DNA from: Thermoleophilaceae bacterium
GTDB lineage: Bacteria > Actinomycetota > Thermoleophilia > Solirubrobacterales > Thermoleophilaceae
NCBI GenBank assembly: GCA_030447875.1
Contig: JAUJOA010000003.1
Coordinates: forward strand, 33,415-97,414
Length of the DNA stretch: 64,000 bases
Reading direction: 5' to 3'
The stretch's first letter is position 1, and every line of letters begins with the position of its first letter. The notes beneath the pieces are model-generated. The model was not told where the DNA came from, did no database searches, and was given only the letters and a program-made list of their open reading frames with translations. The position numbers and the translations under genes are program-made. Positions 45,799 to 54,079 of this stretch are shown in pieces.

Positions 45799-47180
45799 GC
45801 GGCCGTGCCGCCCACGGTGAGCCCACGTATGCGCACGTGGGGCTGGCCGACGCCGGCGGCCACGCGCTGTCCGGCCTTTCCGCAGAAACCGGTGGCTATG
45901 CGCAGATCGCCCGCCACGCCGTCGATCGCCCGCAGGGCCTCGAGCCCGTTGCCGATCAGCGTGGCGCCGCGAACCGGGGCGGTCACCTCTCCGCCCTCGA
46001 TGAGGTAGCCCTCCGACACTCCGAAAACGAAGTCGCCGGTGGCCGGCTCCACCTGGCCGCCGCCGAAGGACACCGCGTACAAGCCCCGGTCGGTTCCGGC
46101 GATCAAGTCGTCGGCGGTGGCGTCACCCGGAGCGAAGTAGGTGTTCGTCATGCGCGGGACGGGGAGATGGCGGAAGGACTCGCGCCGGCCGTTCCCGGTC
46201 GATGCGACGCCGTCCTTGCGTGCGCGAAGGAGGTCGTAGAGGTAGGAGGTGAGACGGCCATCCTCGAGGATCCTCGTCATCTGGGTGGGCGTGCCCTCAT
46301 CGTCGATGCCGTCGCTTCCCCACTCGCCGGGCTTGCGCCCGTCGTCGTAGGCGTTCACGAACGGCTCCGCCAGCCGCTCGCCGAGCTTGCCCGCGTAGAC
46401 GCTCGCGTGCTTCTGGACGGCGTCCGCCTCGAGCCCGTGACCCACCGCCTCGTGGAGGAGCACCCCTCCAAATCCGTTGCCTACCACGACCGGCATGCGC
46501 CCCGTCGGCGCATCCACGGCGTCGAGCATCGTCAACGCCCTGCCGGCCGCCGTCGCGGCGACCTCCTCCGGTCGCTCGTCGAGCAGCTCGAAGCCGGCGT
46601 GCCCACCGCGAGTCTCGTGGCCGGTCTCGACCGTGCCGTCGCGCCGAGCCACGACCTGTACCCCGAGTCGGACGCGCGTCCGGTCGTCGGACGCCGTACA
46701 CCCCTCGGAGCTGAAGACCTGCACCCGCCGACGCGTCTCGGCATAGCTGACAGTCACCTGCGCGACCTCACCTCCCGCGCCGCGCGCTTCCTCGTCGCAC
46801 GCGCGCAGCATGTCCGCCTTGCGGGCCACGTCGACGTCCTCCGGGCGCTCACCGACCGGGTGACTCGAGACGGCCGTGGGACTCTCGAGCGCTCTCGGCG
46901 CGCGCGCGTCGGCGTCGAGAGCCCGCGAGACAGACTCGGCGACGCTCAGGACGTCGTCGTCGGCCAGCCCATCCACGTGGCCGAAGTAAGTCGCCTCGCC
47001 GAGGACGACGCGCACGGACGCTCCGCGCTCGCGACCGGTCTGGGCGCGCTCCAGACGACGATCGTCGAGCGAAAGCGCCAACCCGTTGCGGTCCTCGACG
47101 TAGAGGTCGGCGAAGTCGCCCCCGCGAGCCAGAGCGCGCGCGATGGCGCGCTCCGCGAGGTCGCGCCCGAGCAGGCTCAC
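45795..47180 (-). CDS. tldD: TldD metalloprotease
   Basis: TldD is the catalytic subunit of the TldD/TldE protease. The zinc motif LLHEAVGHGLEAD (HExxxH form) lies near residue 248, followed by INDDGT-type sequence (GIDDEGTPTQMTRILEDGRLTSYLYD) and FVFGVSEGYLIEGGEVTAPVRGATLIG near the C terminus. Length is 461 residues, normal for the family. The GTG start overlaps the upstream 83-residue gene as GTGA. Substrates in this organism are unknown; no RiPP precursor is evident nearby. Confidence 0.93.
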   Translation of the reverse strand: MSLLGRDLAERAIARALARGGDFADLYVEDRNGLALSLDDRRLERAQTGRERGASVRVVLGEATYFGHVDGLADDDVLSVAESVSRALDADARAPRALESPTAVSSHPVGERPEDVDVARKADMLRACDEEARGAGGEVAQVTVSYAETRRRVQVFSSEGCTASDDRTRVRLGVQVVARRDGTVETGHETRGGHAGFELLDERPEEVAATAAGRALTMLDAVDAPTGRMPVVVGNGFGGVLLHEAVGHGLEADAVQKHASVYAGKLGERLAEPFVNAYDDGRKPGEWGSDGIDDEGTPTQMTRILEDGRLTSYLYDLLRARKDGVASTGNGRRESFRHLPVPRMTNTYFAPGDATADDLIAGTDRGLYAVSFGGGQVEPATGDFVFGVSEGYLIEGGEVTAPVRGATLIGNGLEALRAIDGVAGDLRIATGFCGKAGQRVAAGVGQPHVRIRGLTVGGTAA

Positions 47181-47428
47181 GCCGTGGGCCCGCGGCGGGG
47201 GTCGCGGTCGGAGCGTGCGCCCGCGGTCCCGGCCGCCTCGACCATGCGCTCCGCGATCTCGAGCAGATCGTCGTACCCGGGCGCCGCGGGGGCGATGACG
47301 CGCGCACTTCCGGACCGGCCGTAGAGCACCACGCGCGGCTCGCGTTCGCGCTGCCTGCGACGGACCGCCGCGGCCACCCCCTCGGTGACGCCGGTCGCCC
47401 GGACCGGTCGGGCGCGACGCTCGCTCAC
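47177..47428 (-). CDS. Hypothetical 83-aa protein coupled to TldD and Roadblock genes
   Basis: The protein has an Arg-rich N terminus (SERRARPVRATGVTEGVAAAVRRRQRERE), a strand-like RVVLYGRSGSARVIAP and a helical end (YDDLLEIAERMVEAA). Both ends overlap neighbours as GTGA, so it is firmly part of a four-gene operon. The track start at 47524 lies inside the Roadblock gene and is not needed. I do not recognise a family. The central strand and the operon position might suggest a partner of the Roadblock protein or of TldD. Confidence 0.65.
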   Translation of the reverse strand: MSERRARPVRATGVTEGVAAAVRRRQREREPRVVLYGRSGSARVIAPAAPGYDDLLEIAERMVEAAGTAGARSDRDPRRGPTA

Positions 47429-47805
47429 GCGGCCTCGGGCCTCAGCCGAGCCAGCACCCGCAGGAGGTCGTAGAACATGAGCGACGGCAGCGCGAACCGC
47501 TCCGCCACGACTGCAATCGTCCAACGCCGGCCTTCGGAAGCCGCGCCTCGCATGGCGAAGACGGTCCCGGTCACCGTCGATACCTCGACCTGCTCGGCGT
47601 CGGCGCCGGAGCGCTTCGCGGCCGCGTCGGCCCGCTCGAACAAGTCTCGCGCGAGCGCGCCGAGGCGCTGTCCGCGTTCGGCGTCGTCAGCCGTGTGGGC
47701 GACAAGCTCGCCGCGCTCGTCGAGCAGCACCGCCGCGCGAACCTCGGATGACAGCTCACCCAGGTGATCCAGGGCGAGCTGCGGCGTCAGCGCTGATCGA
47801 GGCAC
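47425..47805 (-). CDS. Roadblock/LC7-like domain protein
   Basis: The 126-residue protein resembles a single Roadblock/LC7 domain: an N-terminal helix (ALDHLGELSSEVRAAVLLDERGELVAHT), a helical middle (RLGALARDLFERADAAAKR) and strands VEVSTVTGTVFAMRG and WTIAVVAERFALPSLMFYDLLRVLARL. Such proteins act with small GTPases or as dimeric scaffolds in bacteria. No GTPase gene is nearby. A TATTCT box sits seven bases before the GTG start, making it the probable first gene of the Roadblock-83aa-tldD-tldE operon. Confidence 0.7.
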   Translation of the reverse strand: MPRSALTPQLALDHLGELSSEVRAAVLLDERGELVAHTADDAERGQRLGALARDLFERADAAAKRSGADAEQVEVSTVTGTVFAMRGAASEGRRWTIAVVAERFALPSLMFYDLLRVLARLRPEAA

Positions 47806-47812
47806 TGCGGTC

Positions 47813-47818
47813 AGAATA
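47813..47818 (-). promoter_or_regulatory. -10-like TATTCT box for leaderless transcript
   Basis: On the minus strand TATTCT is followed by seven bases and the GTG of the Roadblock gene. It is the best match to the TAnnnT leaderless pattern in this window. It lies in an 18-base divergent gap shared with the gene at 47824. Confidence 0.5.
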
Positions 47819-47823
47819 CCCGC

Positions 47824-47976
47824 GTGCCCCTGTCGCAGATCTCATGGCTCGTAACGGTGGTGGCGTCCGTGATCGCCGCGGTGGTCTTGCTGATCAACGG
47901 CTACGTCGGTTACTTCGGATTGTTCCTCGCCGTCGCGGCCGCGGCCGCGGTCAACCTCTTCACCGACTTTCCGTAG
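47824..47976 (+). CDS. 50-aa two-helix membrane peptide
   Basis: This reading frame is not given in the track in this frame. From the GTG at 47824 it encodes PLSQISWLVTVVASVIAAVVLL, a short INGYVGYFG turn, and a second hydrophobic helix LFLAVAAAAAVNLFTDFP. Two membrane segments with a tight turn and a divergent promoter position argue for a real small membrane protein. It sits between the Roadblock gene and the CDF exporter. Function unknown. Confidence 0.55.
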   Translation: MPLSQISWLVTVVASVIAAVVLLINGYVGYFGLFLAVAAAAAVNLFTDFP

Positions 47977-47988
47977 CAGTCGCGTAGG

Positions 47989-48933
47989 TCACCTCGGCTC
48001 GGGCTCCAGGTGGATGAGGACATCCGCTTCGCGGACGCGAGCGCCGATCTCGCGCTGTAGCTCGTGGCTCACGGCGTGCGCCCGCTCGAGCGTCGTGCCC
48101 GGGCGAAACTGCACGTGGAGATCGATGTACCGGCGGCTTCCCGCGCGGCGGGCGCGGAGCTTGTGAAAGCCGATCAGCTCACCAGCGGCGTGAGCCTCGA
48201 TCGCCGCGCGGATCGTCGCGAGCTCGGCTTCAGGAAGCGCCTCGTCGACCAGCACCCGTGACGAGCGCGTGAGGATGCGCGCGCCGGCGAAGATGATCGC
48301 CCCGGCAACGACGAGGGCGGTGGCGGGATCGAGCTGCGCGATGCCGGTCGTCTCGACGAGGATCAGGCCGAGAAGGACGCCCAGCGACGTAAGGGCATCG
48401 GTGCGCAGGTGCGCGGCGTCGCCCTCGAGCGCGGGCGAGTCGGTTCGGCGGGCCTGTCGGAAGAGGTAGGTCGAAACCGCCGCGTTCGTGACCGCGGACA
48501 GCCCGATTACGGCTATACCGAGCGTCAGCGAGTCGACCTCGGCCACGTCCACGAGCCGCCGGATCGACTCGAAGATGATGATCCCCGCCCCGAGGAGGAT
48601 CAGCATCCCCTCGATGGCGGCAGCCAGGTTCTCGACCTTCGCGTGACCGTACATGTGCGATTCGTCGGCGGGCTCGTCGGCCTTCCGCACGGAGAAGTAG
48701 GCGATCACCGAGGCGACCAGGTCGATGCTCGAGTGGACCGCCTCGGTGAGGATCGCTATCGAGCCGGTAACCGCTCCCGCGATGACCTTCAGCACGATCA
48801 GGACCGAGTTCGAGACGATCGACACCGCGGCGACGCGCGTCTTTCGCGGTGCCCCGGCCGCGGGACCGATCACGTTCGCCGGGCCTCTCACCGCACCGGC
48901 GAGCGCGGTGTTGAGCGTGCGCCGGCGGCTCAT
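47989..48933 (-). CDS. Cation diffusion facilitator (CDF) exporter
   Basis: A 314-residue metal-ion/proton antiporter of the CDF family. Six membrane helices are visible, starting with VSIVSNSVLIVLKVIAGAVTGSIAILTEAVHSSIDLVASV, which contains an HxxxD metal-site motif near residue 65. A second HxxxD-like motif, HLRTDALTSLG, lies near 175. The cytosolic C-terminal domain carries HKLRARRAGSRRYIDLHVQF, a typical CDF regulatory fold. The metal (Zn, Fe, Mn or Co) cannot be assigned. The ATG at 48933 overlaps the rdgB stop as ATGA. Confidence 0.9.
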   Translation of the reverse strand: MSRRRTLNTALAGAVRGPANVIGPAAGAPRKTRVAAVSIVSNSVLIVLKVIAGAVTGSIAILTEAVHSSIDLVASVIAYFSVRKADEPADESHMYGHAKVENLAAAIEGMLILLGAGIIIFESIRRLVDVAEVDSLTLGIAVIGLSAVTNAAVSTYLFRQARRTDSPALEGDAAHLRTDALTSLGVLLGLILVETTGIAQLDPATALVVAGAIIFAGARILTRSSRVLVDEALPEAELATIRAAIEAHAAGELIGFHKLRARRAGSRRYIDLHVQFRPGTTLERAHAVSHELQREIGARVREADVLIHLEPEPR

Positions 48934-49526
48934 GCCGCGGCCGACTCCGCCGCCAGCCATTCGAGCAACGCGCGTGCGGCGCGCCCGCGATGGCTGATCG
49001 CGTCCTTCTCTGCTGGTGTCAGCTCGGCCATGGTCCGGTCGTCCCCGGTGTCGATGGGCACGAACGCCGGGTCGTAGCCGAAGCCCCCCGTGCCTCGTGG
49101 CTGCAAGGCCAGCGTTCCCTCACAGCGAGCCTCGACCAGATGCGTCCTTACGCCCCCGTCGCCTGGCTCGGCGTAGACGAGCGCGCAGGCGTAGGCCACG
49201 CGTCGATCACCGGCGGCCGCTACGTCGGCGAGTAGCTTGCAGAGGTTCTGCTCGTCGCTTGCGCCCTCCCCGGCGAAGCGGGCCGAGCGAACGCCCGGGG
49301 CGCCCCTGAGCGCCGCCGCCTCGATCCCCGAGTCATCTCCGATCGAGCGTCTACCGGTTGCGATCGCGGCCGCGCGCGCCTTTCCGAGGGCATTGTCGGC
49401 AAACGTGGAACCGGTCTCCGGAGGAAGGTCTACGTCGGCTGGAAGGGGGGTCAGCTCGTACGGTCGGAGGAGCGCCTCGAGCTCGCGCAGCTTGTGTGGG
49501 TTCCGGGACGCGAGCTGAAGCCTCAT
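48930..49526 (-). CDS. rdgB: XTP/dITP diphosphatase (RdgB/HAM1)
   Basis: The enzyme removes non-canonical purine nucleotides from the pool. LASRNPHKLRELEALL at residues 5-20, FADNALGKARAAA near 42, SIGDDSGIEAAALRGAPGVRSARFAG near 61 and GGFGYDPAFVP near 147 are the family's substrate and metal motifs. SHRGRAARALLEWL closes the sequence. Length is 198 residues. Its start is coupled to the rph stop as ATGA, giving an rph-rdgB pair as in many bacteria. Confidence 0.95.
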   Translation of the reverse strand: MRLQLASRNPHKLRELEALLRPYELTPLPADVDLPPETGSTFADNALGKARAAAIATGRRSIGDDSGIEAAALRGAPGVRSARFAGEGASDEQNLCKLLADVAAAGDRRVAYACALVYAEPGDGGVRTHLVEARCEGTLALQPRGTGGFGYDPAFVPIDTGDDRTMAELTPAEKDAISHRGRAARALLEWLAAESAAA

Positions 49527-50251
49527 CCGCTCGGCAGCCCGCCGGCGACCTGGCTCTGAGTCACCTTGAGTCGCTCGATCCCGGCCGCCGCAAGCGCGAG
49601 CATCTCGTCGAGCGACGCGCGCGAGAGGGGCGTCCTCTCAGCGGTGGCCTGCACCTCGACGAGGCCGCCGTCGCCGGTCATCACGACGTTCATGTCCACC
49701 TCGGCCGACGAGTCCTCGGAGTAATCGAGGTCGAGCAGCGCGCGTCCCCCGACGATGCCGCAGGAGACGGCGGCCACCGACTGGGTGAGTGGCAGTCGCT
49801 CGACGCTTCCCTTCTCGACGAGCCGCGCCAACGCCAGCTGCAGCGCCGTGAAGCCCCCGGTGATTGCCGCGCAGCGCGTACCGCCGTCGGCCTCGAGCAC
49901 GTCGCAGTCGACCCACACGGTCCGCTCGCCGAGCGCCTCGAAGTCGATCACGCCGCGAAGGGAGCGGCCGATCAGCCGTTGGATCTCGACGGTGCGGCCG
50001 TCCGGGCGCCCCCTCGACACGTCCCGCTGCCTTCGCTCGCCCGTGGACGCCGGCAGCATCCCGTACTCGGCGGTCAGCCAGCCACGGCCCTGCCCCGCCA
50101 TCCAGCGCGGGACTCCCTCGGCCACGGAGGCGGTGCAGATCACGCGGGTCGCGCCCTCGGCGATCAGCGCCGATCCGGTCGCCGTGCGGACGAAGCCCGG
50201 CTCGATCGACACGGGCCGGAGCGCGTCGGGCTCCCGGCCGTCGTTTCTCAT
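49523..50251 (-). CDS. rph: Ribonuclease PH
   Basis: RNase PH trims tRNA 3' ends phosphorolytically. The N terminus RNDGREPDALRPVSIEPGFVRTATGSALIAEGATRVICTASV and the segment GWLTAEYGMLPASTGERRQRDVSRGRPDGRTVEIQRLIGRSLR near residue 65 are diagnostic. VDCDVLEADGGTRCAAITGGF contains further active-site residues. The ATG at 50251 gives 242 residues and overlaps the murI stop as ATGA. The larger track ORF at 49523-51046 is an antisense-like extension. Confidence 0.96.
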   Translation of the reverse strand: MRNDGREPDALRPVSIEPGFVRTATGSALIAEGATRVICTASVAEGVPRWMAGQGRGWLTAEYGMLPASTGERRQRDVSRGRPDGRTVEIQRLIGRSLRGVIDFEALGERTVWVDCDVLEADGGTRCAAITGGFTALQLALARLVEKGSVERLPLTQSVAAVSCGIVGGRALLDLDYSEDSSAEVDMNVVMTGDGGLVEVQATAERTPLSRASLDEMLALAAAGIERLKVTQSQVAGGLPSG

Positions 50252-51117
50252 GCCGCCGACCTCGACGCGGTCGGCGAGGCGTGCGGGCCGACCGGCCGAG
50301 CTGGCGCGACCGGCGCGCGCCGCACGTCGCCGAGCGGCATCTGGAGGAACCGCGTGCCGACCCGCCGGAACTCGTCCGGATCGCCCGAGCAGAGGAAGCG
50401 GTAGCCGCCCCGGCGCGCGGGCTCGTTGTCGACCTCCGCCCGGCGCAGCTCGCGCTCCACCTCGTCCGCGATCGCCTGCCCGGAGCTCACCAGAGTGACT
50501 CCGCGGCCGAGCGTTCGCTGGAGGATCGGCCGAACAAGGGGGTAGTGGGTGCACCCCAGCACCGCGGTGTCGACTCCCGCCTCCCTGAGTGGGGCGCACG
50601 CCTCCTCGACGCACTCGACGACGCGCTCGTCCACGTCCCCTCCCGCCTGGATCAGCGGCGCCAGCTCCGAGGAGGCGACCGGATGCAGCGTCGCGTCCGG
50701 GGCGGCCTGCGCCAGCGCGCGCTCGTAGGCGCCGCTCGCCACGGTCGCGGGCGTGGCGAGCAGGCCGACACGATCGTTCTGGGTTACGGAGGCGGCCAGG
50801 CGGGACTCCGGCGTGACCACGCTCACGACGGGGACGCGACCCGCTACGTGCTCGTCGAGCGCGGGCAGCGCCGCGGACGTGGCCGAGTTGCAGGCCACGA
50901 CCAAAAGCTTCGCGCCCTCCTCGAGCAACCGATCGGTGAGCTCGAGCGCGAAGGAGCGCAGCTCGTCCGGCGAGCGGTCGCCGTATGGGAAGCGCGCGGT
51001 GTCGCCGAAGTAGACGAAGTCCTCGTGCGGCAGCGAGACGAGGCATTCGTGAAGCACGGTGAGGCCGCCGACGCCCGAGTCGAACACGGCGACCGGAAGC
51101 GTGCGGTCGAGCGCCAT
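50248..51117 (-). CDS. murI: Glutamate racemase
   Basis: MurI makes D-glutamate for peptidoglycan. VAVFDSGVGGLTVLHECL near residue 9, YFGDTARFPYGDRS near 35, LLVVACNSATSAALPAL with the first catalytic Cys near 68 and AVLGCTHYPLVRPIL with the second Cys near 182 are all present. I use the ATG at 51117 (MALDRTLPVAVFDSG); an ATG three codons upstream is equally possible. The C-terminal 40 residues are longer than usual and end in Ala/Arg-rich sequence. It is coupled to rph. Confidence 0.95.
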   Translation of the reverse strand: MALDRTLPVAVFDSGVGGLTVLHECLVSLPHEDFVYFGDTARFPYGDRSPDELRSFALELTDRLLEEGAKLLVVACNSATSAALPALDEHVAGRVPVVSVVTPESRLAASVTQNDRVGLLATPATVASGAYERALAQAAPDATLHPVASSELAPLIQAGGDVDERVVECVEEACAPLREAGVDTAVLGCTHYPLVRPILQRTLGRGVTLVSSGQAIADEVERELRRAEVDNEPARRGGYRFLCSGDPDEFRRVGTRFLQMPLGDVRRAPVAPARPVGPHASPTASRSAA

Positions 51118-51161
51118 GCGCACCATGTTCGCATGGGCGCCCGCGGCCTCACCGCCGGGCC

Positions 51162-51392
51162 TCAGAACTTCACCCGCTGCACCGCCTCCTTGATCTTGCC
51201 GAGGATGGCGTCGCCAAGCTCCTTGCCCTCGTCGGTCCTGAAGCCCTTCATGGCCGCGACCACGCCGGCCATCACGAGCGCGACCAGCAGGATCAGTGCG
51301 ACGTACTCGACGGTGCCCTGACCGAGGTCTCCCCGAAGGCGCCGTGTGGTTCGGTCGAGCGTTGCGTGGGCATAGCCCATTGCGCGGTACAT
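51162..51392 (-). CDS. Flp/Tad-type pilin-like protein
   Basis: The 76-residue protein from the ATG at 51392, preceded by GGGAGG, has a basic leader (YAHATLDRTTRRLRGDLGQG) followed by TVEYVALILLVALVMAGVVAAM. This is a class III signal sequence with Glu a few residues after the likely cleavage site and a single hydrophobic helix, as in Flp pilins. A short charged C terminus follows. No tad assembly genes are in the window, so it is an orphan here. The preceding gap from the HDAC gene is about 120 bases. Confidence 0.75.
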   Translation of the reverse strand: MYRAMGYAHATLDRTTRRLRGDLGQGTVEYVALILLVALVMAGVVAAMKGFRTDEGKELGDAILGKIKEAVQRVKF

Positions 51393-51510
51393 GGATTTGC
51401 CTCCCTGTCCGAGTCGATCTGCGAAGGAGGCAATCGTCGCCGGCGCGGCGCGACGGTTCCACACGCGGCGGCCACGAGATGGGTCGTGGACGGTGACAAG
51501 TCTCCACGGG

Positions 51511-52527
51511 TCAAGCCATTGAGACATCCCAGCGCGCGCCGACCGCCGCGGCTACCGAGCGAGTGGTGGCGTCCGGCTTGACCGAGCCGGGCTCGCCACC
51601 CTCCGACAGGGCTTTCATGGTGGCCGCCACCGATCCGCTCAGCGCATCCAGGTCGTAGCCGCCCTCGAGGACCGCCCCCACCGGCGCGCCGACCTCGTCC
51701 GCCAGCGCGCGCACATGACGCGCCATCGCAGCGAACGACTCCGTCTCGAGCCGGCAATCGGCGAGCGGGTCGGCTCGGTGGGCGTCGAAGCCCGCCGAGA
51801 CAAGGATCAGCTCCGGCGCGTAGGCGCGCCCCACGGGAGCCACGACGTGCTCGACGAGCGCCAGCCACACGCCCTCACCGGAGCCGGGCGGGACCGGCAT
51901 GTTGATCGTGTAGCCCTGCCCCGCCCCGGAGCCCGAGTCGGCGAGCGACCCGCTGCCCGGGTACAGCGGCGACTGGTGGATGCTCGCGAACAGCACCGCG
52001 TCCGTGGCGTGGAAGATGTCGTTCGTGCCGTTGCCGTGATGGACGTCCCAGTCGAGGATGAAGACCCGGTTCGCGTCGAGCGAGTCCAAGGCGTGTCGCG
52101 CCGCCACGGCTACGTTGTTGAAGAGGCAGAACCCCATGGCCGTGGCCGGCTCGGCGTGGTGTCCGGGCGGGCGCAGGCCGCAGAAGCCGGCGGCAGCGCG
52201 TCCGTCGAGCAGCGCCTCGACGAGCGAGCAGGCTCCGCCGGCGGCATGCAGGGCGGCGTCGTAGGACCCGGCGCTCGCCAGCGTGTCGGCGTCGAACGCG
52301 CCGCCGCCCCGCTCGCTCATGGAGCGAACCGAGTCGACGTACGCCTGCGGATGGACCCCGGTCAGCACGTCCATGTCGACGGCGGGCGCCTCGACCCGCC
52401 GGTAGCCGAGCCAGTCGCGCGCCTCGAGTTCCCGCTCGATAGCCGGTATCCGGCCCGGTCCCTCGGGATGAAGTCCCGTGTCGTGCTCGAGCGACGAGGC
52501 GTGCCGTACGTAGAGCGGCTCTGCCAT
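51511..52527 (-). CDS. Histone deacetylase family (acetylpolyamine/acetoin-utilisation-like) hydrolase
   Basis: A 338-residue zinc hydrolase of the arginase/deacetylase fold. It has RPPGHHAEPATAMGFCLFNNVAVAARHAL with the paired catalytic histidines near residue 133, the metal ligands in FILDWDVHHGNGTNDIF near 165 and ILVSAGFDAHRADPLADC near 250, and VLEGGYDLDALS near the end. Bacterial members deacetylate small substrates such as acetylpolyamines, or proteins; the substrate is not evident. TACCGT lies six bases before the ATG at 52527. It is divergent from nadB with only 23 bases between them. Confidence 0.92.
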   Translation of the reverse strand: MAEPLYVRHASSLEHDTGLHPEGPGRIPAIERELEARDWLGYRRVEAPAVDMDVLTGVHPQAYVDSVRSMSERGGGAFDADTLASAGSYDAALHAAGGACSLVEALLDGRAAAGFCGLRPPGHHAEPATAMGFCLFNNVAVAARHALDSLDANRVFILDWDVHHGNGTNDIFHATDAVLFASIHQSPLYPGSGSLADSGSGAGQGYTINMPVPPGSGEGVWLALVEHVVAPVGRAYAPELILVSAGFDAHRADPLADCRLETESFAAMARHVRALADEVGAPVGAVLEGGYDLDALSGSVAATMKALSEGGEPGSVKPDATTRSVAAAVGARWDVSMA

Positions 52528-52550
52528 GCCGATACGGTAATCCGAGAAGC

Positions 52551-54053
52551 GTGGCGACCGAAGCACCAATAGACGTGCTCCACGCCGACGTCGCCGTCGT
52601 GGGCGCCGGCGCCGCCGGGCTATTCGCGGCGCTTGTCGCGGCGCGCGAGGGCGCGCAGGTGGTCCTCGTCTCGCGCTCGCCGCTCGCCGAGTCGGCCAGC
52701 TACTGGGCGCAAGGTGGCGTGGCGGCGGCGATGACTCCGGGCGACTCACCGGCACGGCACATGGCGGACACGCTGGCCGCCGGGCGCGGCGCGGCGCGCG
52801 AGAGCGCGGTACGCGTTCTGTGCGAGGAGGCGCCGGCCCGGCTTGCCGAGCTGACGGCGCTCGGCGTGAGCTTCGACGCCGACCGCCACGGAGCTCTCGC
52901 GCTCGGTCTCGAGGGCGGCCACTCGGCCCGCCGGGTCGCGCACGCCGGCGGAAGCGCAACCGGCAGGCGCATCACGCGCGCGCTGTCCGCGGCGGTGGCC
53001 GTGGACGCGGGCATCGAAGTGCTGGAGGGCGCCTCGGCGAGTGCCCTCTGGGTCCACGAGGGACGCTGCATCGGCCTACTTGCGGAGCCGGTCCGGCGAC
53101 GAAGCACCCAATCGACGCTCGCCACCGCCGTGGCCGTGGCCGCACGCGGCACGTTGCTCGCGACCGGCGGCGCGGCTGCGCTGTGGGAGCGCACGACGAA
53201 CCCCCGCGGCGCGATTGGCGCGGGCTTGACCCTCGCGCATGCCGCGGGCGCCGACCTCGCGGACTTAGAGCTCGTTCAGTTTCACCCCACCGCGCTCGTA
53301 GCCGAGGGAGACGACGACGGGTTCCTGATCACCGAGGCCGTGAGGGGGGAGGGCGCCCTGCTGCTCGACGCGGCGGGGGAGCGGTTCGTGGACGAGCTTG
53401 CACCCCGCGACGAAGTCGCACTTGCGATCCGGGAGCGCCTGCACTCGCAGGGCACCCCCTCGGTGAGCCTTCACCTGCGCCCCGTCGACATGACGCGGTT
53501 TCCGAACGTGGCGAACGCGCTGGCGGCCGCCGGTCTCGACCCGCGCCGCGACCTGATCCCGGTCGCGCCCGCGGCCCACTACACGATGGGCGGAATCGCC
53601 TCCGACCTTCACGGGCGCTCGTCGTTAGCCGGGCTCTACGCGGTGGGCGAATGCGGCTGCACGGGGCTCCACGGCGCGAACCGGCTGGCCTCCAACTCCC
53701 TGGCTGAGTGCTTCGTGTTCGGGAGGCGCGCGGCGATGGCGGCCGGCGAGGAGCCGCGGGCCGCACCGCCCGCCGCGGGCCGCCCGCAGCCGGGGCCCTC
53801 CCCCGTTCCCTCGCCGCACACCCGCGCCGCCCTCTGGCGGCTGGCCGGCCTCGAGCGCTCGCCGGACGAGCTGCGCCGGCTCGCCCATGACCCCTTCGGG
53901 CTGGCGCGTCGCATCGCCGGATCGGCGCTTGCGCGCGAGGAGAGCCGGGGCGCGCACCAACGCTCCGACGCCACGATGCCTGAACCGCGGCTCGACGGCA
54001 TGCACACGGTCGTACGCGGCGAGGGCGCGCCAGTCATGGAGCATTGGTCCTAA
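52551..54053 (+). CDS. nadB: L-aspartate oxidase
   Basis: NadB oxidises L-aspartate to iminoaspartate with FAD, the first step of de novo NAD synthesis. ADVAVVGAGAAGLFAALVAAREGAQVVLVSRSP near residue 10 binds FAD, and SASYWAQGGVAAAM near 45, HAGGSATGRRITRAL near 125 and QFHPTAL near 242 are family motifs. HYTMGGI and GLHGANRLASNSLAECFVFGRRAA near 370 complete the set. The C-terminal part after residue 420 is short and Pro/Ala-rich. The start is a GTG. No nadA or nadC is in the window. Confidence 0.93.
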   Translation: MATEAPIDVLHADVAVVGAGAAGLFAALVAAREGAQVVLVSRSPLAESASYWAQGGVAAAMTPGDSPARHMADTLAAGRGAARESAVRVLCEEAPARLAELTALGVSFDADRHGALALGLEGGHSARRVAHAGGSATGRRITRALSAAVAVDAGIEVLEGASASALWVHEGRCIGLLAEPVRRRSTQSTLATAVAVAARGTLLATGGAAALWERTTNPRGAIGAGLTLAHAAGADLADLELVQFHPTALVAEGDDDGFLITEAVRGEGALLLDAAGERFVDELAPRDEVALAIRERLHSQGTPSVSLHLRPVDMTRFPNVANALAAAGLDPRRDLIPVAPAAHYTMGGIASDLHGRSSLAGLYAVGECGCTGLHGANRLASNSLAECFVFGRRAAMAAGEEPRAAPPAAGRPQPGPSPVPSPHTRAALWRLAGLERSPDELRRLAHDPFGLARRIAGSALAREESRGAHQRSDATMPEPRLDGMHTVVRGEGAPVMEHWS

Positions 54054-54065
54054 CCGGTCAGGCCT

Positions 54066-54071
54066 TAGGCT
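54066..54071 (+). promoter_or_regulatory. -10-like TAGGCT box for leaderless transcript
   Basis: TAGGCT is followed by eight bases and the GTG of the thioesterase gene. It lies just after the nadB stop, so the thioesterase could be transcribed on its own. Confidence 0.4.
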
Positions 54072-54079
54072 CCCGCGCC

